DNA of 64,000 bases, from contig PHCB01000010.1 of the NCBI GenBank assembly GCA_002842095.1, positions 1 to 64,000 of the forward strand, in the 5' to 3' direction. The notes beneath the pieces were generated by a model, which was given only the letters and a program-made list of their open reading frames with translations, did no database searches and was not told the origin of the DNA. Position 1 is the stretch's first letter; each line of letters begins with the position of its first letter. This DNA is from a candidate division BRC1 bacterium HGW-BRC1-1. Lineage in GTDB: Bacteria; Sumerlaeota; Sumerlaeia; Sumerlaeales; Sumerlaeaceae. Both the position numbers and the translations under genes were made by a program. Of the stretch, positions 7,741 to 24,587 are shown one piece after another.

Positions 7741-7912
7741 CCATCCCGGAGGGATGTTAGCTAATAGCCGGTCCTCGTTACCCCAAAGCCATCCCGGAGG
7801 GATGCCAGCCATTAGCCGGGGGTTGAGCGAAGCGACACCCCCGGAACCAAGACGAAAAAGTTTCGACCCCGGCAGGGGTCGCAGAAACAACCTGGCTTCC
7901 CTTCAAGATGCC
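7739..7912. repeat. Four-hairpin repeat, copy C with doubled first module
   Basis: The same four stems as copies A and B, preceded by an extra first hairpin (CATCCC-gga-GGGATG at 7742-7756) and the CCTCGTTACCC linker. Its left edge falls at the point where the DUF4239-like frame loses similarity. Its right edge contains the stop codon of the minus-strand membrane protein gene. The copy therefore touches coding sequence on both sides. Confidence 0.85.
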
Positions 7913-8595
7913 CTGCTATTATTAGAAGACACACTACACGGCTCCGTCGGGGGTCCAGAAGGACGCCGCTTTTCGGGTTGTTTCTTTACGGCACGTATGG
8001 CCAAAGCGAGCAAAACCAAGAATACAAACTGTACCAAGGCCCCCCAGAATCCAAATAGCCCCAGCAACGTGGAAGCAACGGAGAGAGCAAACGCGGCCAC
8101 GGTTCCTGTGCGATGTCCTGACGGATCGTACCAGAAGCAAATCGGCGGCGCGACCGTGGCGAAGGCAATTACCGGGAGAAAAAGGATCACAAAAGGCGCT
8201 TCTCCCCGCCTGACATCAAGGATGACGGCAGCGATAAAAAGAATCCCTGTACCAAAAATCAAAACCCGGTTCATGAAATCGGAGTCGGACCTTAATCGCA
8301 AACCTTCTCTTCCCGCCGAGGCAACTTTGACTTCTTCCGCTACCGACGCAGAACTCGTAGAATATGAGTATCGCCATATAACGAATCCTGAAAAATGAAA
8401 TAACGCCAAATAGAGCGCATTGAAATCGCTGGAAAATTCCGCGATGTTTGAGCTTCCGGAAAACAGCATCGGCAGCTCACTTTTCGCATAGCCAAGAACA
8501 GCGTAATAAACTGAATCGCTACTTAAAAGGATGACGCCACTTATGGAAAGTGCCGTCCCCCATACCAGCAATGGAATCCTTTTCGATAAGGTCAT
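7903..8595 (-). CDS. Polytopic membrane protein, candidate Rhs immunity protein
   Basis: Protein of 230 residues with about five hydrophobic helices (near 8-28, 55-75, 110-128, 134-150 and 165-195) and a basic, proline-rich C-terminal tail. It begins 20 bp after the displaced Rhs tip on the same strand. An integral membrane protein right after a toxin tip is a common immunity arrangement. The last codons (…RAS and the stop) fall inside the four-hairpin repeat, so the natural C-terminus may have been replaced when the repeat arrived. No domain family was recognised; the immunity role is inference. Confidence 0.6.
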   Translation of the reverse strand: MTLSKRIPLLVWGTALSISGVILLSSDSVYYAVLGYAKSELPMLFSGSSNIAEFSSDFNALYLALFHFSGFVIWRYSYSTSSASVAEEVKVASAGREGLRLRSDSDFMNRVLIFGTGILFIAAVILDVRRGEAPFVILFLPVIAFATVAPPICFWYDPSGHRTGTVAAFALSVASTLLGLFGFWGALVQFVFLVLLALAIRAVKKQPEKRRPSGPPTEPCSVSSNNSRAS

Positions 8596-8615
8596 GGCTT
8601 AGATCTCCGATACCA

Positions 8616-9416
8616 TCATCGTCTCGGTAGTGGCCCCGGTGCCCCCCAGCCATAGTCGGGCGGCAAATCATGAGCCCCACGTTCTGGGGGGGACTTGGCA
8701 TCGGTGGGATTCGGACCCTTTGGTGTCCATCTCCTGTCTGCGAAAGTCTTGTCGTCACATCTCGGAGTGGCACACGATCCGCCTCTCAAATTTTTGACGT
8801 AGTAGAATCCCCCACCGCAGGTCATTCCATCGCAATCTTCACCCGCCCCAGTACATTCTCCGGGCTTAAGTTCTCTCCAAGAACCGTTACCAGCTAATAC
8901 CCATTCATTTCCCCCCGATTTGTTGCAGCATTTTCCACCCAGGGGCCCCCAATCCCTCATTCCTGAGGGATCAATTCGACCCATGGGATTCGCTGAAGCT
9001 ATCATATATGGATGCTCGATGTCGGGCGGAAATGGCGCTCGGCTGATAAAGCCAAATGCCTGGGTGGAGTACCACCGCGCATTGAAATAATACGCCCGTG
9101 CCTCAGGGTCGTACTCTTTCGTGGTCAGCCGGAACCCGGCCTGGCCGCCCTCGAGCACCGTGCCGAAGGCTTCCATGTCTATTATGTTGCTGACCATGCC
9201 ATTAGCGCCGGTGTTAGCAGTGGTGTTGCCGAGCAGGTCGAAGTGGTAGAATTGGTGGTTCCACACGCTGGGGGTGCCGGTGGAGGTCCACGCCGTGGCG
9301 GTGTGTTCGGCGATGATCTGGCCGATGGACGCCTGTTTGAGGGTGTAGGCCCGACGCGTACGCCACGCCGCGCCGGTGGCGGGGCTGTTCTCGCGGGTCA
9401 TCAGGATGGAAATCAT
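8616..9416 (-). CDS. Displaced Rhs tip: core end plus Cys-rich C-terminal domain
   Basis: Protein of 266 residues that lacks most of an Rhs barrel. Residues about 3-116 are the conserved end of the core (LMTRENSPATGAAWRTRRAY … FRLTTKEYDPEARAYYFNARWY), about 93% identical at DNA level to the same part of the larger Rhs gene over 340 bp with no indels. After the RIDPSG junction comes a unique tip of about 115 residues with ten cysteines (GKCCNKSGG, ECTGAGEDCDGMTCGGGF, CATPRCDD). The start ATG overlaps the stop of the lipoprotein gene before it as ATGA, suggesting coupled translation. It could be a reserve toxin tip awaiting recombination onto the core, or a separately made protein. Tip activity is unknown. 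Confidence 0.8.
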   Translation of the reverse strand: MISILMTRENSPATGAAWRTRRAYTLKQASIGQIIAEHTATAWTSTGTPSVWNHQFYHFDLLGNTTANTGANGMVSNIIDMEAFGTVLEGGQAGFRLTTKEYDPEARAYYFNARWYSTQAFGFISRAPFPPDIEHPYMIASANPMGRIDPSGMRDWGPLGGKCCNKSGGNEWVLAGNGSWRELKPGECTGAGEDCDGMTCGGGFYYVKNLRGGSCATPRCDDKTFADRRWTPKGPNPTDAKSPPERGAHDLPPDYGWGAPGPLPRR

Positions 9417-9757
9417 TGATCAATCCACCATTTGTCATTTCTACTATCATAAATCATGCTCTCATACGAATGTTCTTGGTAGGGCACACTAAGCTCGTAA
9501 TAATTATCACTATGCAATTTGTAAACCCACCGATTGACTCCAATCTCAGGAGCCGGAATAACTCGCAGAAGGTCAGGAACAAGCTCTTCTAAAGTTTCTG
9601 GATATGCACCCTTCAGTGATCGAAATTCTTCTATAGCGCGAATCAATGGCTTACCTGTTGATACCGGAGGACTCGTCTCGCGCAGTGTTGGGTAGCCGCA
9701 AGAACATAATGTTAAAACGGCAATTACCGGAATCAGCCATAGTTGGTTATTAATCAA
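9413..9757 (-). CDS. Small lipoprotein with pseudopilin-like domain
   Basis: Protein of 114 residues with a lipoprotein signal (LIPVIAVLTLCSCG, lipid on Cys 18 or 20). The mature part (IRAIEEFRSLKGAYPETLEELVPDLL … WVYKLHSDNYYELSV … NDKWWIDQ) resembles the globular domain of type II secretion pseudopilins as it appears in many stand-alone lipoproteins. It overlaps the gene before it by 4 bp and the Rhs tip after it by ATGA. Placed between two Rhs units, it is a candidate immunity or delivery accessory protein acting at a membrane surface. Role is inferred. Confidence 0.65.
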   Translation of the reverse strand: MINNQLWLIPVIAVLTLCSCGYPTLRETSPPVSTGKPLIRAIEEFRSLKGAYPETLEELVPDLLRVIPAPEIGVNRWVYKLHSDNYYELSVPYQEHSYESMIYDSRNDKWWIDQ

Positions 9758-10911
9758 TATTCAATCCTTTTAATTAAATCCGGATTGGATCCACTCTTGA
9801 AATCCCACTTAAAGATTCCTCTTTTAAAGCCGACAAGGACTTCGTTGGAATCAGGTGTGAACGTCAGTGCAGTAATTATCGACCACTGGTCTTTGGCGTC
9901 CAACCATGGCAGACTAGCATGCTCAGCCCACGTCTCCACGGAGAGGAGCGATACTCCTGTTTGACCGGCAGCCATAAGCATAAACTTCCCATCCGGTGAA
10001 AAAGCAAACCTGCCGGTAGACGAAACTTTCGACGTTCTGTAAAGTTCTTTCAACGTGTCAGTCGCGAAAACCACCAACGCTTTGCGAGTTGGAGTGTCGC
10101 TGCCGAAACCGACTCCGATATAACCCCCATCGTGGGAAAACCCCAGAAAGCGCGGTTGCATCTCCAGATCATTCAGCCGCACTCTCTCGGTGAAGTCGGC
10201 GTTCAGAAGAGCCAATTCGTATCGTTCAGATGACGCTGAGGTGATCGCGTCGCCGCGAAGATTGTTCGATTGGTCCTGCCCCATTGACTGTCTTCGAACA
10301 ATTCCAACGGCGATCGTTCTTCCGTCAGGCGAGACAGCGAGGCTCTCTACTCTCGTATTTTTAAGCGTACGAGATACTGTCGCCATATCATCGACACCAC
10401 CCCTCCGTCTCAGGTCGGCGGATAGCACAGTTCCGCTTGTGTTATGGGCGGTGATTTCCTGACCCGTTGGACTTATAACAATAATGGTTTGTTGAGGCGG
10501 CAAACCAGTGTCATATAGCGTACGTTTCGGTTTCCCGACCCCAACAACAGAAGTGAGCAGTTCGCCCGGACCGTACACATAAACTCCACCTCCTGCTCGA
10601 TCAAGCGTCAGGATCGGCCACGATGGTTTTACGTCCCACGACTGCGTAACACGAGCACGAGTCGACGATACGTCGAAGGCCATAACCCGCGCAGGTTTAG
10701 GATTTTTAGGATTCAACAGCATCGAAGTAACGCCGACGAATAGTGTGCTCCCGTCCTGAGAATATACCAACGAGCTAATGGCTGGGGGAAAATCCCGGTC
10801 ACGAGTCGGCAATCTCACGCTGAACATAGCGATTGCCCAAGCGATCAGCGTAAGGGCTATGGGGAGCAGAAGCAGTTTGTATTGACGAAATAAGTATCTA
10901 AGTTTTGTCAT
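9754..10911 (-). CDS. Membrane-anchored WD40-like beta-propeller, candidate immunity protein
   Basis: Protein of about 385 residues. The ATG at 10911 has AAGGA ten bases upstream; a GTG at 10938 would overlap the Rhs stop. One N-terminal transmembrane helix (LLLLPIALTLIAWAIAMFSV) is followed by a series of propeller-like blades: ISSLVYSQDGSTLFVGV, VESLAVSPDGRTIAVGI, PRFLGFSHDGGYIGVGF, GRFAFSPDGKFMLMAA and ITALTFTPDSNEVLVGF. It is probably held on the periplasmic side. It follows the Rhs core gene directly and overlaps the lipoprotein gene. Beta-propeller proteins occur as cargo in toxin loci, but the molecular role here is unknown. Confidence 0.75.
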   Translation of the reverse strand: MTKLRYLFRQYKLLLLPIALTLIAWAIAMFSVRLPTRDRDFPPAISSLVYSQDGSTLFVGVTSMLLNPKNPKPARVMAFDVSSTRARVTQSWDVKPSWPILTLDRAGGGVYVYGPGELLTSVVGVGKPKRTLYDTGLPPQQTIIVISPTGQEITAHNTSGTVLSADLRRRGGVDDMATVSRTLKNTRVESLAVSPDGRTIAVGIVRRQSMGQDQSNNLRGDAITSASSERYELALLNADFTERVRLNDLEMQPRFLGFSHDGGYIGVGFGSDTPTRKALVVFATDTLKELYRTSKVSSTGRFAFSPDGKFMLMAAGQTGVSLLSVETWAEHASLPWLDAKDQWSIITALTFTPDSNEVLVGFKRGIFKWDFKSGSNPDLIKRIEY

Positions 10912-10924
10912 GGAGAGTTTTTCC

Positions 10925-12634
10925 TTAAAAAGGAACACTCGAGGGATTTCTAGGAACAGAATTCAACAACCCGAGGCAAGACGCAGTACAAACAGCTGCA
11001 CTATAGCGATGACCTTCACTATGAGTAGAACAACATTCTGCACAACATTTCCTTCGAAGGCATTTGCTTATGGAAGGGTCACCCGTCCCACAACCACCTT
11101 GAATTCCGCCAAATCTTTGTCCTGCAACGCCAGACTCTGCACAATCATTTCCTAGGCTCCGTGCGCTTTCTTCGGGAAATGGAGGCGATGGCTGCTGACC
11201 AGTCGGATCTATACGAAGGGTCGGTGTATTATCGCTGAGCGCATAATTATGCTCAGTAAAAGGGAAGGTGGGAGCTGACTCCAAAAACTTACCGATTGAA
11301 ACAGCGTACCACCGCGCATTGAAATAATACGCCCTTGCCTCAGGGTCATACTCTTTGGTGGTCAGCCGGAACCCGTCCTGGCCGCCTTGCAGGACCGTGC
11401 CGAAGGCTTCCATGTCGATGATGTTGCTTACCATGCCGGTGGCGTCGGTGTTGGCGGTGGTGTTGCCGAGCAGGTCGAAGTGGTAGAACTGATGGTTCCA
11501 CACGCTGGGGGTGCCGGTGGAGGTCCACGCCGTGGCGGTGTGCTCGGCGATGATCTGGCCGATGGACGCCTGTTTCAGCGTATACGCCCGTCGCGTGCGC
11601 CACGCCGCGCCGGTGGCGGGGCTGTTCTCGCGGGTCATCAGGATGTTCAGGCCGTCGTAATAGTAGCGGGTCCAGGTAACCCCATCGCCCGATTTGCGCC
11701 CAATGCGGCGGCCAAGAGCATCGTAGTAATACGTAGCGTTTTGACCCCATGCATCATAAGCCGCTGTCAGGCGATTGTCTGCGTTATGATTGTAACCGAT
11801 GAGATCAGAAATCTCATGCACGTTACCATTTGAGTCGTAACTGATGGGCTCGCCGCTCTGTGTCACCAACTGGTTCCCGTCGTTATAAGTCGACGCCACC
11901 GTCTGCGTGCTGGAGCCATTGTAATGCACCAACTGCGTGCGGTTGCCGGCGGGGTCGTAGGTGTAGGCGTATCGGTACGCGCTGGCGTTGTTGCCCGTCC
12001 AGCGCTTGTGCTCCTGCGTGAGCTGGCCAAGGGCGTCGTAGCTGTAGAGCTTGTGGTAGGGCTGCACAAACCCGTCCGATGAATAATCGATGCGTGTCCG
12101 CATGGAGGCGGCATTGTAGGTGTACTGCTCCAGGCGGATGATGGCCATTTCGGCAAAGGAATAATGCCCCAGCGACCCAACGCGGCCCGCAGAGTCATAG
12201 TTCCAATAATTGACGCTGAGGTCGTTGTTGTTCTGGCGGTAAACCTCCTCGGCCAGCCGCCCGTCGGTGCCATAGATATAATTGGCCGACTTCCCGAAAT
12301 CGTCAGAGATTTGCGCAAGCCCCTTATTCGAGGGCGATGAGCCGTAAGTATAAACCGTCACCCGCCCGTCCGGATCGGTCATCGTCGAGCGCCGACCCAA
12401 CACGTCGTACGTCCACGCCACCACCGAGCCATCGGGATAGGTTTCCGTCAGCACGCGATCCAGCTTGTCGTAAGTCCAGGTGAACATCTGCCCTCCAACC
12501 GTATCCGTCGTCAGGCGCGTGTCAAACATAGACACCCGCCGCCCCGCAGCGTCGTAGGTGTATTCAACAAACTGCCCAGTCCCAGCGTAGTCAAGCCGTT
12601 TTAACTTCCCATTTGCGTAAAAGCTGTGCAACAC
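10925..12634 (-). CDS. Rhs repeat-associated core protein, N-terminally truncated
   Basis: YD-repeat/Rhs protein of 569 residues if GTG 12634 is used; Rhs-like sequence continues about 10 codons further upstream (…PPAGNE) to a stop, so the large N-terminal shell is missing. Repeats such as YTYDAAGRRVS, WTYDKLDRVLTETYPDGS, YSYDALGQLTQEHKRW and YYYDALGRRIGRK lead to the conserved core end (FYHFDLLGNTTANTD … EYDPEARAYYFNARWY … LRIDPTGQQPS). The unique tip of about 95 residues has nine cysteines (KCLRRKCCAECCSTHSEGHRY). Full Rhs toxins usually exceed 1,000 residues, so this is either an inactive remnant or part of a recombining tip reservoir. The propeller, lipoprotein and displaced tip genes follow it. 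Confidence 0.85.
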   Translation of the reverse strand: MLHSFYANGKLKRLDYAGTGQFVEYTYDAAGRRVSMFDTRLTTDTVGGQMFTWTYDKLDRVLTETYPDGSVVAWTYDVLGRRSTMTDPDGRVTVYTYGSSPSNKGLAQISDDFGKSANYIYGTDGRLAEEVYRQNNNDLSVNYWNYDSAGRVGSLGHYSFAEMAIIRLEQYTYNAASMRTRIDYSSDGFVQPYHKLYSYDALGQLTQEHKRWTGNNASAYRYAYTYDPAGNRTQLVHYNGSSTQTVASTYNDGNQLVTQSGEPISYDSNGNVHEISDLIGYNHNADNRLTAAYDAWGQNATYYYDALGRRIGRKSGDGVTWTRYYYDGLNILMTRENSPATGAAWRTRRAYTLKQASIGQIIAEHTATAWTSTGTPSVWNHQFYHFDLLGNTTANTDATGMVSNIIDMEAFGTVLQGGQDGFRLTTKEYDPEARAYYFNARWYAVSIGKFLESAPTFPFTEHNYALSDNTPTLRIDPTGQQPSPPFPEESARSLGNDCAESGVAGQRFGGIQGGCGTGDPSISKCLRRKCCAECCSTHSEGHRYSAAVCTASCLGLLNSVPRNPSSVPF

Positions 12635-12668
12635 TTCATTGCCAGCAGGCGGCCTCTTGTCTGCCCCC

Positions 12669-12989
12669 CTACTCTACCACGACGGCTGTTCCGCTGACGT
12701 TTATCATCAGCATCGACCCGGTCTTGCCCACCACCTCGTAGTCCAGGTCCACGCCCACGATCGCGTTTGCACCCAGCGCCGCTGCACGTCGTTGCATTTC
12801 CGCCATTGCTTCGTCGCGCCCGGCCGACAGTACATCCTCATACGCCTTGCTGCGCCCGCCCACCACATCGCGCACGGCGGCGAAAAGGTCGCGAAACAGA
12901 TTCGCCCCCATGATGGTTTCGCCCACCACAATGCCCCTATAATCCACGATGCGGTGTCCTTCGATGGTTGGTGTTGTTGTTATAATCAT
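12669..12989 (-). CDS. YbjQ/UPF0145 family protein
   Basis: Compact protein of 106 residues matching the YbjQ family throughout: [11 protein letters not shown] near the start, [21 protein letters not shown] (18-38), [42 protein letters not shown] (47-88) and a final [13 protein letters not shown] strand. Family members form ring-shaped pentamers; biochemical function is not established although they are often called heavy-metal-binding. Its stop codon lies only a few bases from the point where the Rhs reading frame begins, so it marks the stable-genome side of the island boundary. Confidence 0.9.
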   Translation of the reverse strand: MIITTTPTIEGHRIVDYRGIVVGETIMGANLFRDLFAAVRDVVGGRSKAYEDVLSAGRDEAMAEMQRRAAALGANAIVGVDLDYEVVGKTGSMLMINVSGTAVVVE

Positions 12990-13118
12990 TGGGTCGTCTC
13001 CTGAAAAAGTTGAAATCAGAAAGGATGCTGCCCTCGTTATCGCGAAACTTCAACAGCAACCCTGTCCCCCTCCGCCTTCTTCTTGAAATACGCGCACGGT
13101 TGGGCCGTAACTATCCTT

Positions 13119-13703
13119 ATGGACGAACCCAATAATCATCATTGCCCCAAGTGCGGCCACGAATCTGCCGACCTTGTAACCTGCGAAGCCTGCGGCGCCC
13201 TTTTCGAAAAGGTGCGCCAGCGCAAGTTAAACGAAGAAGTGACCGAGATGGTGTACGGGACCTCACCCTACACCCAGTCCGACATCCGACCCGAGCGCCT
13301 GCCGCTGTGGCAGAAAGCCGCGGTCTTCGGCGTGCTGCTGATGATAGTGCTGGCGTGGGGCGTGAACCGCCTGCAAAACGCCCCTCCCGGCGCGGACGGG
13401 CTTATTACGTTCTCCTCCACCATGGTGCCCGACGGTCGCCCGGCCGTGGCCAAGTTTCATGCGGAGTGGTGTGGGCCCTGCAAAGTCTATGCGCCCATGT
13501 TCGACCAGACCGTGGCGGAATATGGCGACCGGCTGAAGGTGGCCCGCATCGACATAGACAAGAACCCCGACGTGGCCAGGAGCTTTGGGGTCAAGGCGGT
13601 TCCGACCACGATCCTCTTCGATAAAAACGGGAAGAATGTCGAAACGATTCTTGGCGCTGTACCTCCCGAATCACTGAAGACAAAAATCGATAAACTGTTT
13701 TAA
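13119..13703 (+). CDS. Membrane-anchored thioredoxin with N-terminal zinc ribbon
   Basis: Protein of 194 residues starting at ATG 13119. Residues 9-25 form a zinc ribbon (CPKCGH … CEACG). A charged helix follows, then one transmembrane segment (residues 64-83, WQKAAVFGVLLMIVLAWGVN). The C-terminal part is a thioredoxin domain with active site WCGPC (Cys 118 and 121), DIDKNPDVARSFGV and a cis-Pro in VPTTILF. With two ribbons of cysteines on the N-terminal (cytosolic) side, the thioredoxin fold would face the periplasm, where it could reduce or relay disulfides. The fusion order zinc ribbon, membrane helix, thioredoxin is less common than plain thioredoxin. Confidence 0.88.
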   Translation: MDEPNNHHCPKCGHESADLVTCEACGALFEKVRQRKLNEEVTEMVYGTSPYTQSDIRPERLPLWQKAAVFGVLLMIVLAWGVNRLQNAPPGADGLITFSSTMVPDGRPAVAKFHAEWCGPCKVYAPMFDQTVAEYGDRLKVARIDIDKNPDVARSFGVKAVPTTILFDKNGKNVETILGAVPPESLKTKIDKLF

Positions 13704-13798
13704 CGTTCGATTTTTCCGTCCAGACCTCCGGAATCATTTGCCAACGGCGACGATTCCCCAAAAAATCACATCTATTCTCAGCATTGAAATGAGTTGCC

Positions 13799-15298
13799 AT
13801 GACCTCCAGCCTGCCACGGTTCTTTGCGCGCCGGCCCGTTTTTGCATTCATACTCCTGCTGCTCTTCTCCTCATCCACGGTTTTCGCCGCCGGCTCTGAG
13901 GGTGGGCACCACGATCCCCTGGCGGGCTTCCTGCTGTTTCTTGCCTTGGTCGTGATGGGCGCGGCCGTGGGCCGATGGGCCTCGGTCAAGGTACACCAGC
14001 CGCCCGTGCTGGGCGAGCTGCTCATGGGCGTCATTGCGGGTAACATCGGCTATCATTTTCTCCACGCGCCGCTGGCCATCGTGGTCATGAACCTCAATAC
14101 CGCCAACGAGATCTTCCTGAAAATGTGGGGCTCCGGCCTCAACGTGACGCAGATCGCCCAGACCATTTTTACCGCCGAGCAACTGGCGCCCGGTGGCAGC
14201 GGCGAGCGGCTTCTGAGCGCCCTTACCGGCCCCGGCGGCGGCCTGATCTTCAGCGTCGAGTTTGCCCTTTTCGTTCTCTCCCAGCTTGGCGTGCTTTTGC
14301 TGCTCTTCATGGTGGGTCTGGAAAATGACGTTGCCGGCATGATGAAAGTCGGCGGACGCGCCGCCGCTGTGGGCATCGTGGGCACCATCGCCCCCATTGG
14401 CATGGGCCTGTTCGCCAGTTGGATGCTCATCCCCGACGTGCCCATGGCCAAGCATCTCTTCATTGCCGCCACCCTCTGCGCCACCAGCGTGGGCATCACG
14501 GCCCGCGTTTACCGCGACATGCACCGCCTGACGTCCCGGGATGCGCGCATCGTGCTGGGGGCGGCCGTGATCGACGACATTCTGGCTCTCCTCGTCCTGG
14601 CCGTGGTCACCGGCATCGTGACCACCGGCAGCTTCGACCCGTATACCGTCGCCCGCATCAGCATCCTGTCGTTCATCTTCCTCGGCGTCGTCATCGGCCT
14701 TGGGGGCTACATCGTCCGCGCGGGCATTGGCGTGTTCAAAGTCATCGATCGCTCCCATGTGCTGCTGCTCTATCCCCTGTGCCTGATGCTCATCCTCTCG
14801 TGGCTGGCCGCCAAGATCGGTCTGGCCTCCATCATCGGTGCCTTTGCGGCGGGCCTCATCATCACCACCGGCCACCTCGAAGACGAGGAAGACGAGCGCA
14901 ACGTGACGGAAATCATGCAGCCCATCGAGTCGCTCCTGGCTCCCATCTTCTTCGTGCTCATGGGCATGCAGGTGAATCTCGCGACCTTTGTGGACCCCTC
15001 CATCATCGGCCTGGCTGCGGCCCTCACGGTTGTCGCCATCATCAGCAAAGTGATCTCGGGCTACGCCGCCGGTCCGGGCGCCGACAAGCTCAGCATCGGC
15101 TTCGGCATGATGCCCCGTGGTGAGGTGGGCCTGATCTTCGCCAGCATCGGCAAGAGCATCGGCGTCGTAAACGAATCGGTCTACTCGGCCCTCGTCGTCG
15201 TCATTATCGTCAGCACCATGCTCGCACCGCCGGCCATGAAGTGGTCCATGGCGCGGTTCGAAAAGAAACACGGCTACATCGCCCCCATGGCCGACTGA
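13799..15298 (+). CDS. CPA2-family cation/proton antiporter (Kef-type)
   Basis: Polytopic membrane protein of 499 residues. A signal-like hydrophobic segment (residues 14-29) is followed by roughly 12 transmembrane helices. CPA2 hallmarks are visible: QPPVLGELLMGVIAGN near residue 63, LLLLFMVGLEND (about 165-176), TSVGITARVYRDM (about 232) and the ion-binding ALVIDDILALLVLA-type helix, here AAVIDDILALLVLAVV (residues 255-270), with its conserved Asp pair. GEVGLIFASIG (about 441) is the C-terminal signature. No Trk/RCK nucleotide-binding domain is attached. It exchanges Na+ or K+ for H+ at the inner membrane; the ion cannot be decided. It converges on rpoC. Confidence 0.9.
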   Translation: MTSSLPRFFARRPVFAFILLLLFSSSTVFAAGSEGGHHDPLAGFLLFLALVVMGAAVGRWASVKVHQPPVLGELLMGVIAGNIGYHFLHAPLAIVVMNLNTANEIFLKMWGSGLNVTQIAQTIFTAEQLAPGGSGERLLSALTGPGGGLIFSVEFALFVLSQLGVLLLLFMVGLENDVAGMMKVGGRAAAVGIVGTIAPIGMGLFASWMLIPDVPMAKHLFIAATLCATSVGITARVYRDMHRLTSRDARIVLGAAVIDDILALLVLAVVTGIVTTGSFDPYTVARISILSFIFLGVVIGLGGYIVRAGIGVFKVIDRSHVLLLYPLCLMLILSWLAAKIGLASIIGAFAAGLIITTGHLEDEEDERNVTEIMQPIESLLAPIFFVLMGMQVNLATFVDPSIIGLAAALTVVAIISKVISGYAAGPGADKLSIGFGMMPRGEVGLIFASIGKSIGVVNESVYSALVVVIIVSTMLAPPAMKWSMARFEKKHGYIAPMAD

Positions 15299-15390
15299 TT
15301 CGTGGCGCTCTCTCCAGAGCACCCCATTGATTTTCCCGTTTACGCCTTTCCTTTGCGCCTTTGCGTCTTTGCGTCAAAGCTCTGGCTTTG

Positions 15391-15438
15391 AAAAAAGAAG
15401 CCCGCCGGGTTACCAGATTTCGGTAACGCGGCGGGCTG
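15391..15438 (-). terminator. Rho-independent terminator of rpoBC
   Basis: Stem AGCCCGCCG-c-GTTACC pairs with GGTAAC-c-CGGCGGGCT around a GAAATCT-type loop. On the minus strand it is followed by TTCTTTTTTC. It lies 35 bp after the rpoC stop. Confidence 0.9.
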
Positions 15439-15472
15439 ATGTTTCGTTTAGTTTTCAGTTAAGCTGCTGGAA

Positions 15473-19885
<4,413 letters not shown>

Positions 19886-20222
19886 AGTCTTGGGTGCCTT
19901 TACCGCTTTGGTGGCCTTTACGGCCTTTACAGCCTTTACGGTCTTCTTCTCTTCGGTCGCCGCTTTATCGGTGCTTTTCCTGGTAGCGATTGGAGTTGCC
20001 CTCGCTTTCCTATCAGTGGATCGGGAGCGGCACCAGAGCCGCCCTCCGTCGCATTTGTGTTCGGATCCTGTTTTGAAACATTACTGCAAAACTTCGAAAC
20101 CATCCCACCCCATGTTACCGGTCCTACGCCCAACGCCGGGAACGACGCCGAGATGACCGGACCCACCCGGTGCCTCCGCGGGCCGGCCAGAACTGACCGG
20201 TCCACGGGACACGCAAAGCGGG
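19886..20222 (-). other. rpoB-rpoC spacer with unresolved rpoC 5' coding
   Basis: On the minus strand the rpoC frame continues open from 19885 up to a stop at 20081-20083. It encodes a basic tail (K-T-V-K-A-V repeats near 19890-19950) without ATG. In another minus frame an ATG at 20103 opens [17 protein letters not shown]…, which overlaps the same bases until 19936. Either rpoC starts at an unusual codon, or one base is wrong or shifted near 19985-20010. The part nearest rpoB (20120-20222) is GC-rich with GACCGGTC-type palindromes and no gene. Confidence 0.5.

Positions 20223-24587
<4,365 letters not shown>

Noticed and set aside
2911-7912. CRISPR array
   Set aside because: Repeats are about 126 bp, few, irregularly spaced and self-complementary in several places; no cas genes are present.
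7553-8398. 281-codon plus-strand frame crossing the four-hairpin repeat
   Set aside because: It joins spacer, repeat and the antisense of a membrane protein gene; composition changes abruptly at each boundary.
13871-15322. 483-codon minus-strand frame opposite the antiporter
   Set aside because: Asp/His/Gly-rich shadow of a membrane protein gene; not protein-like.
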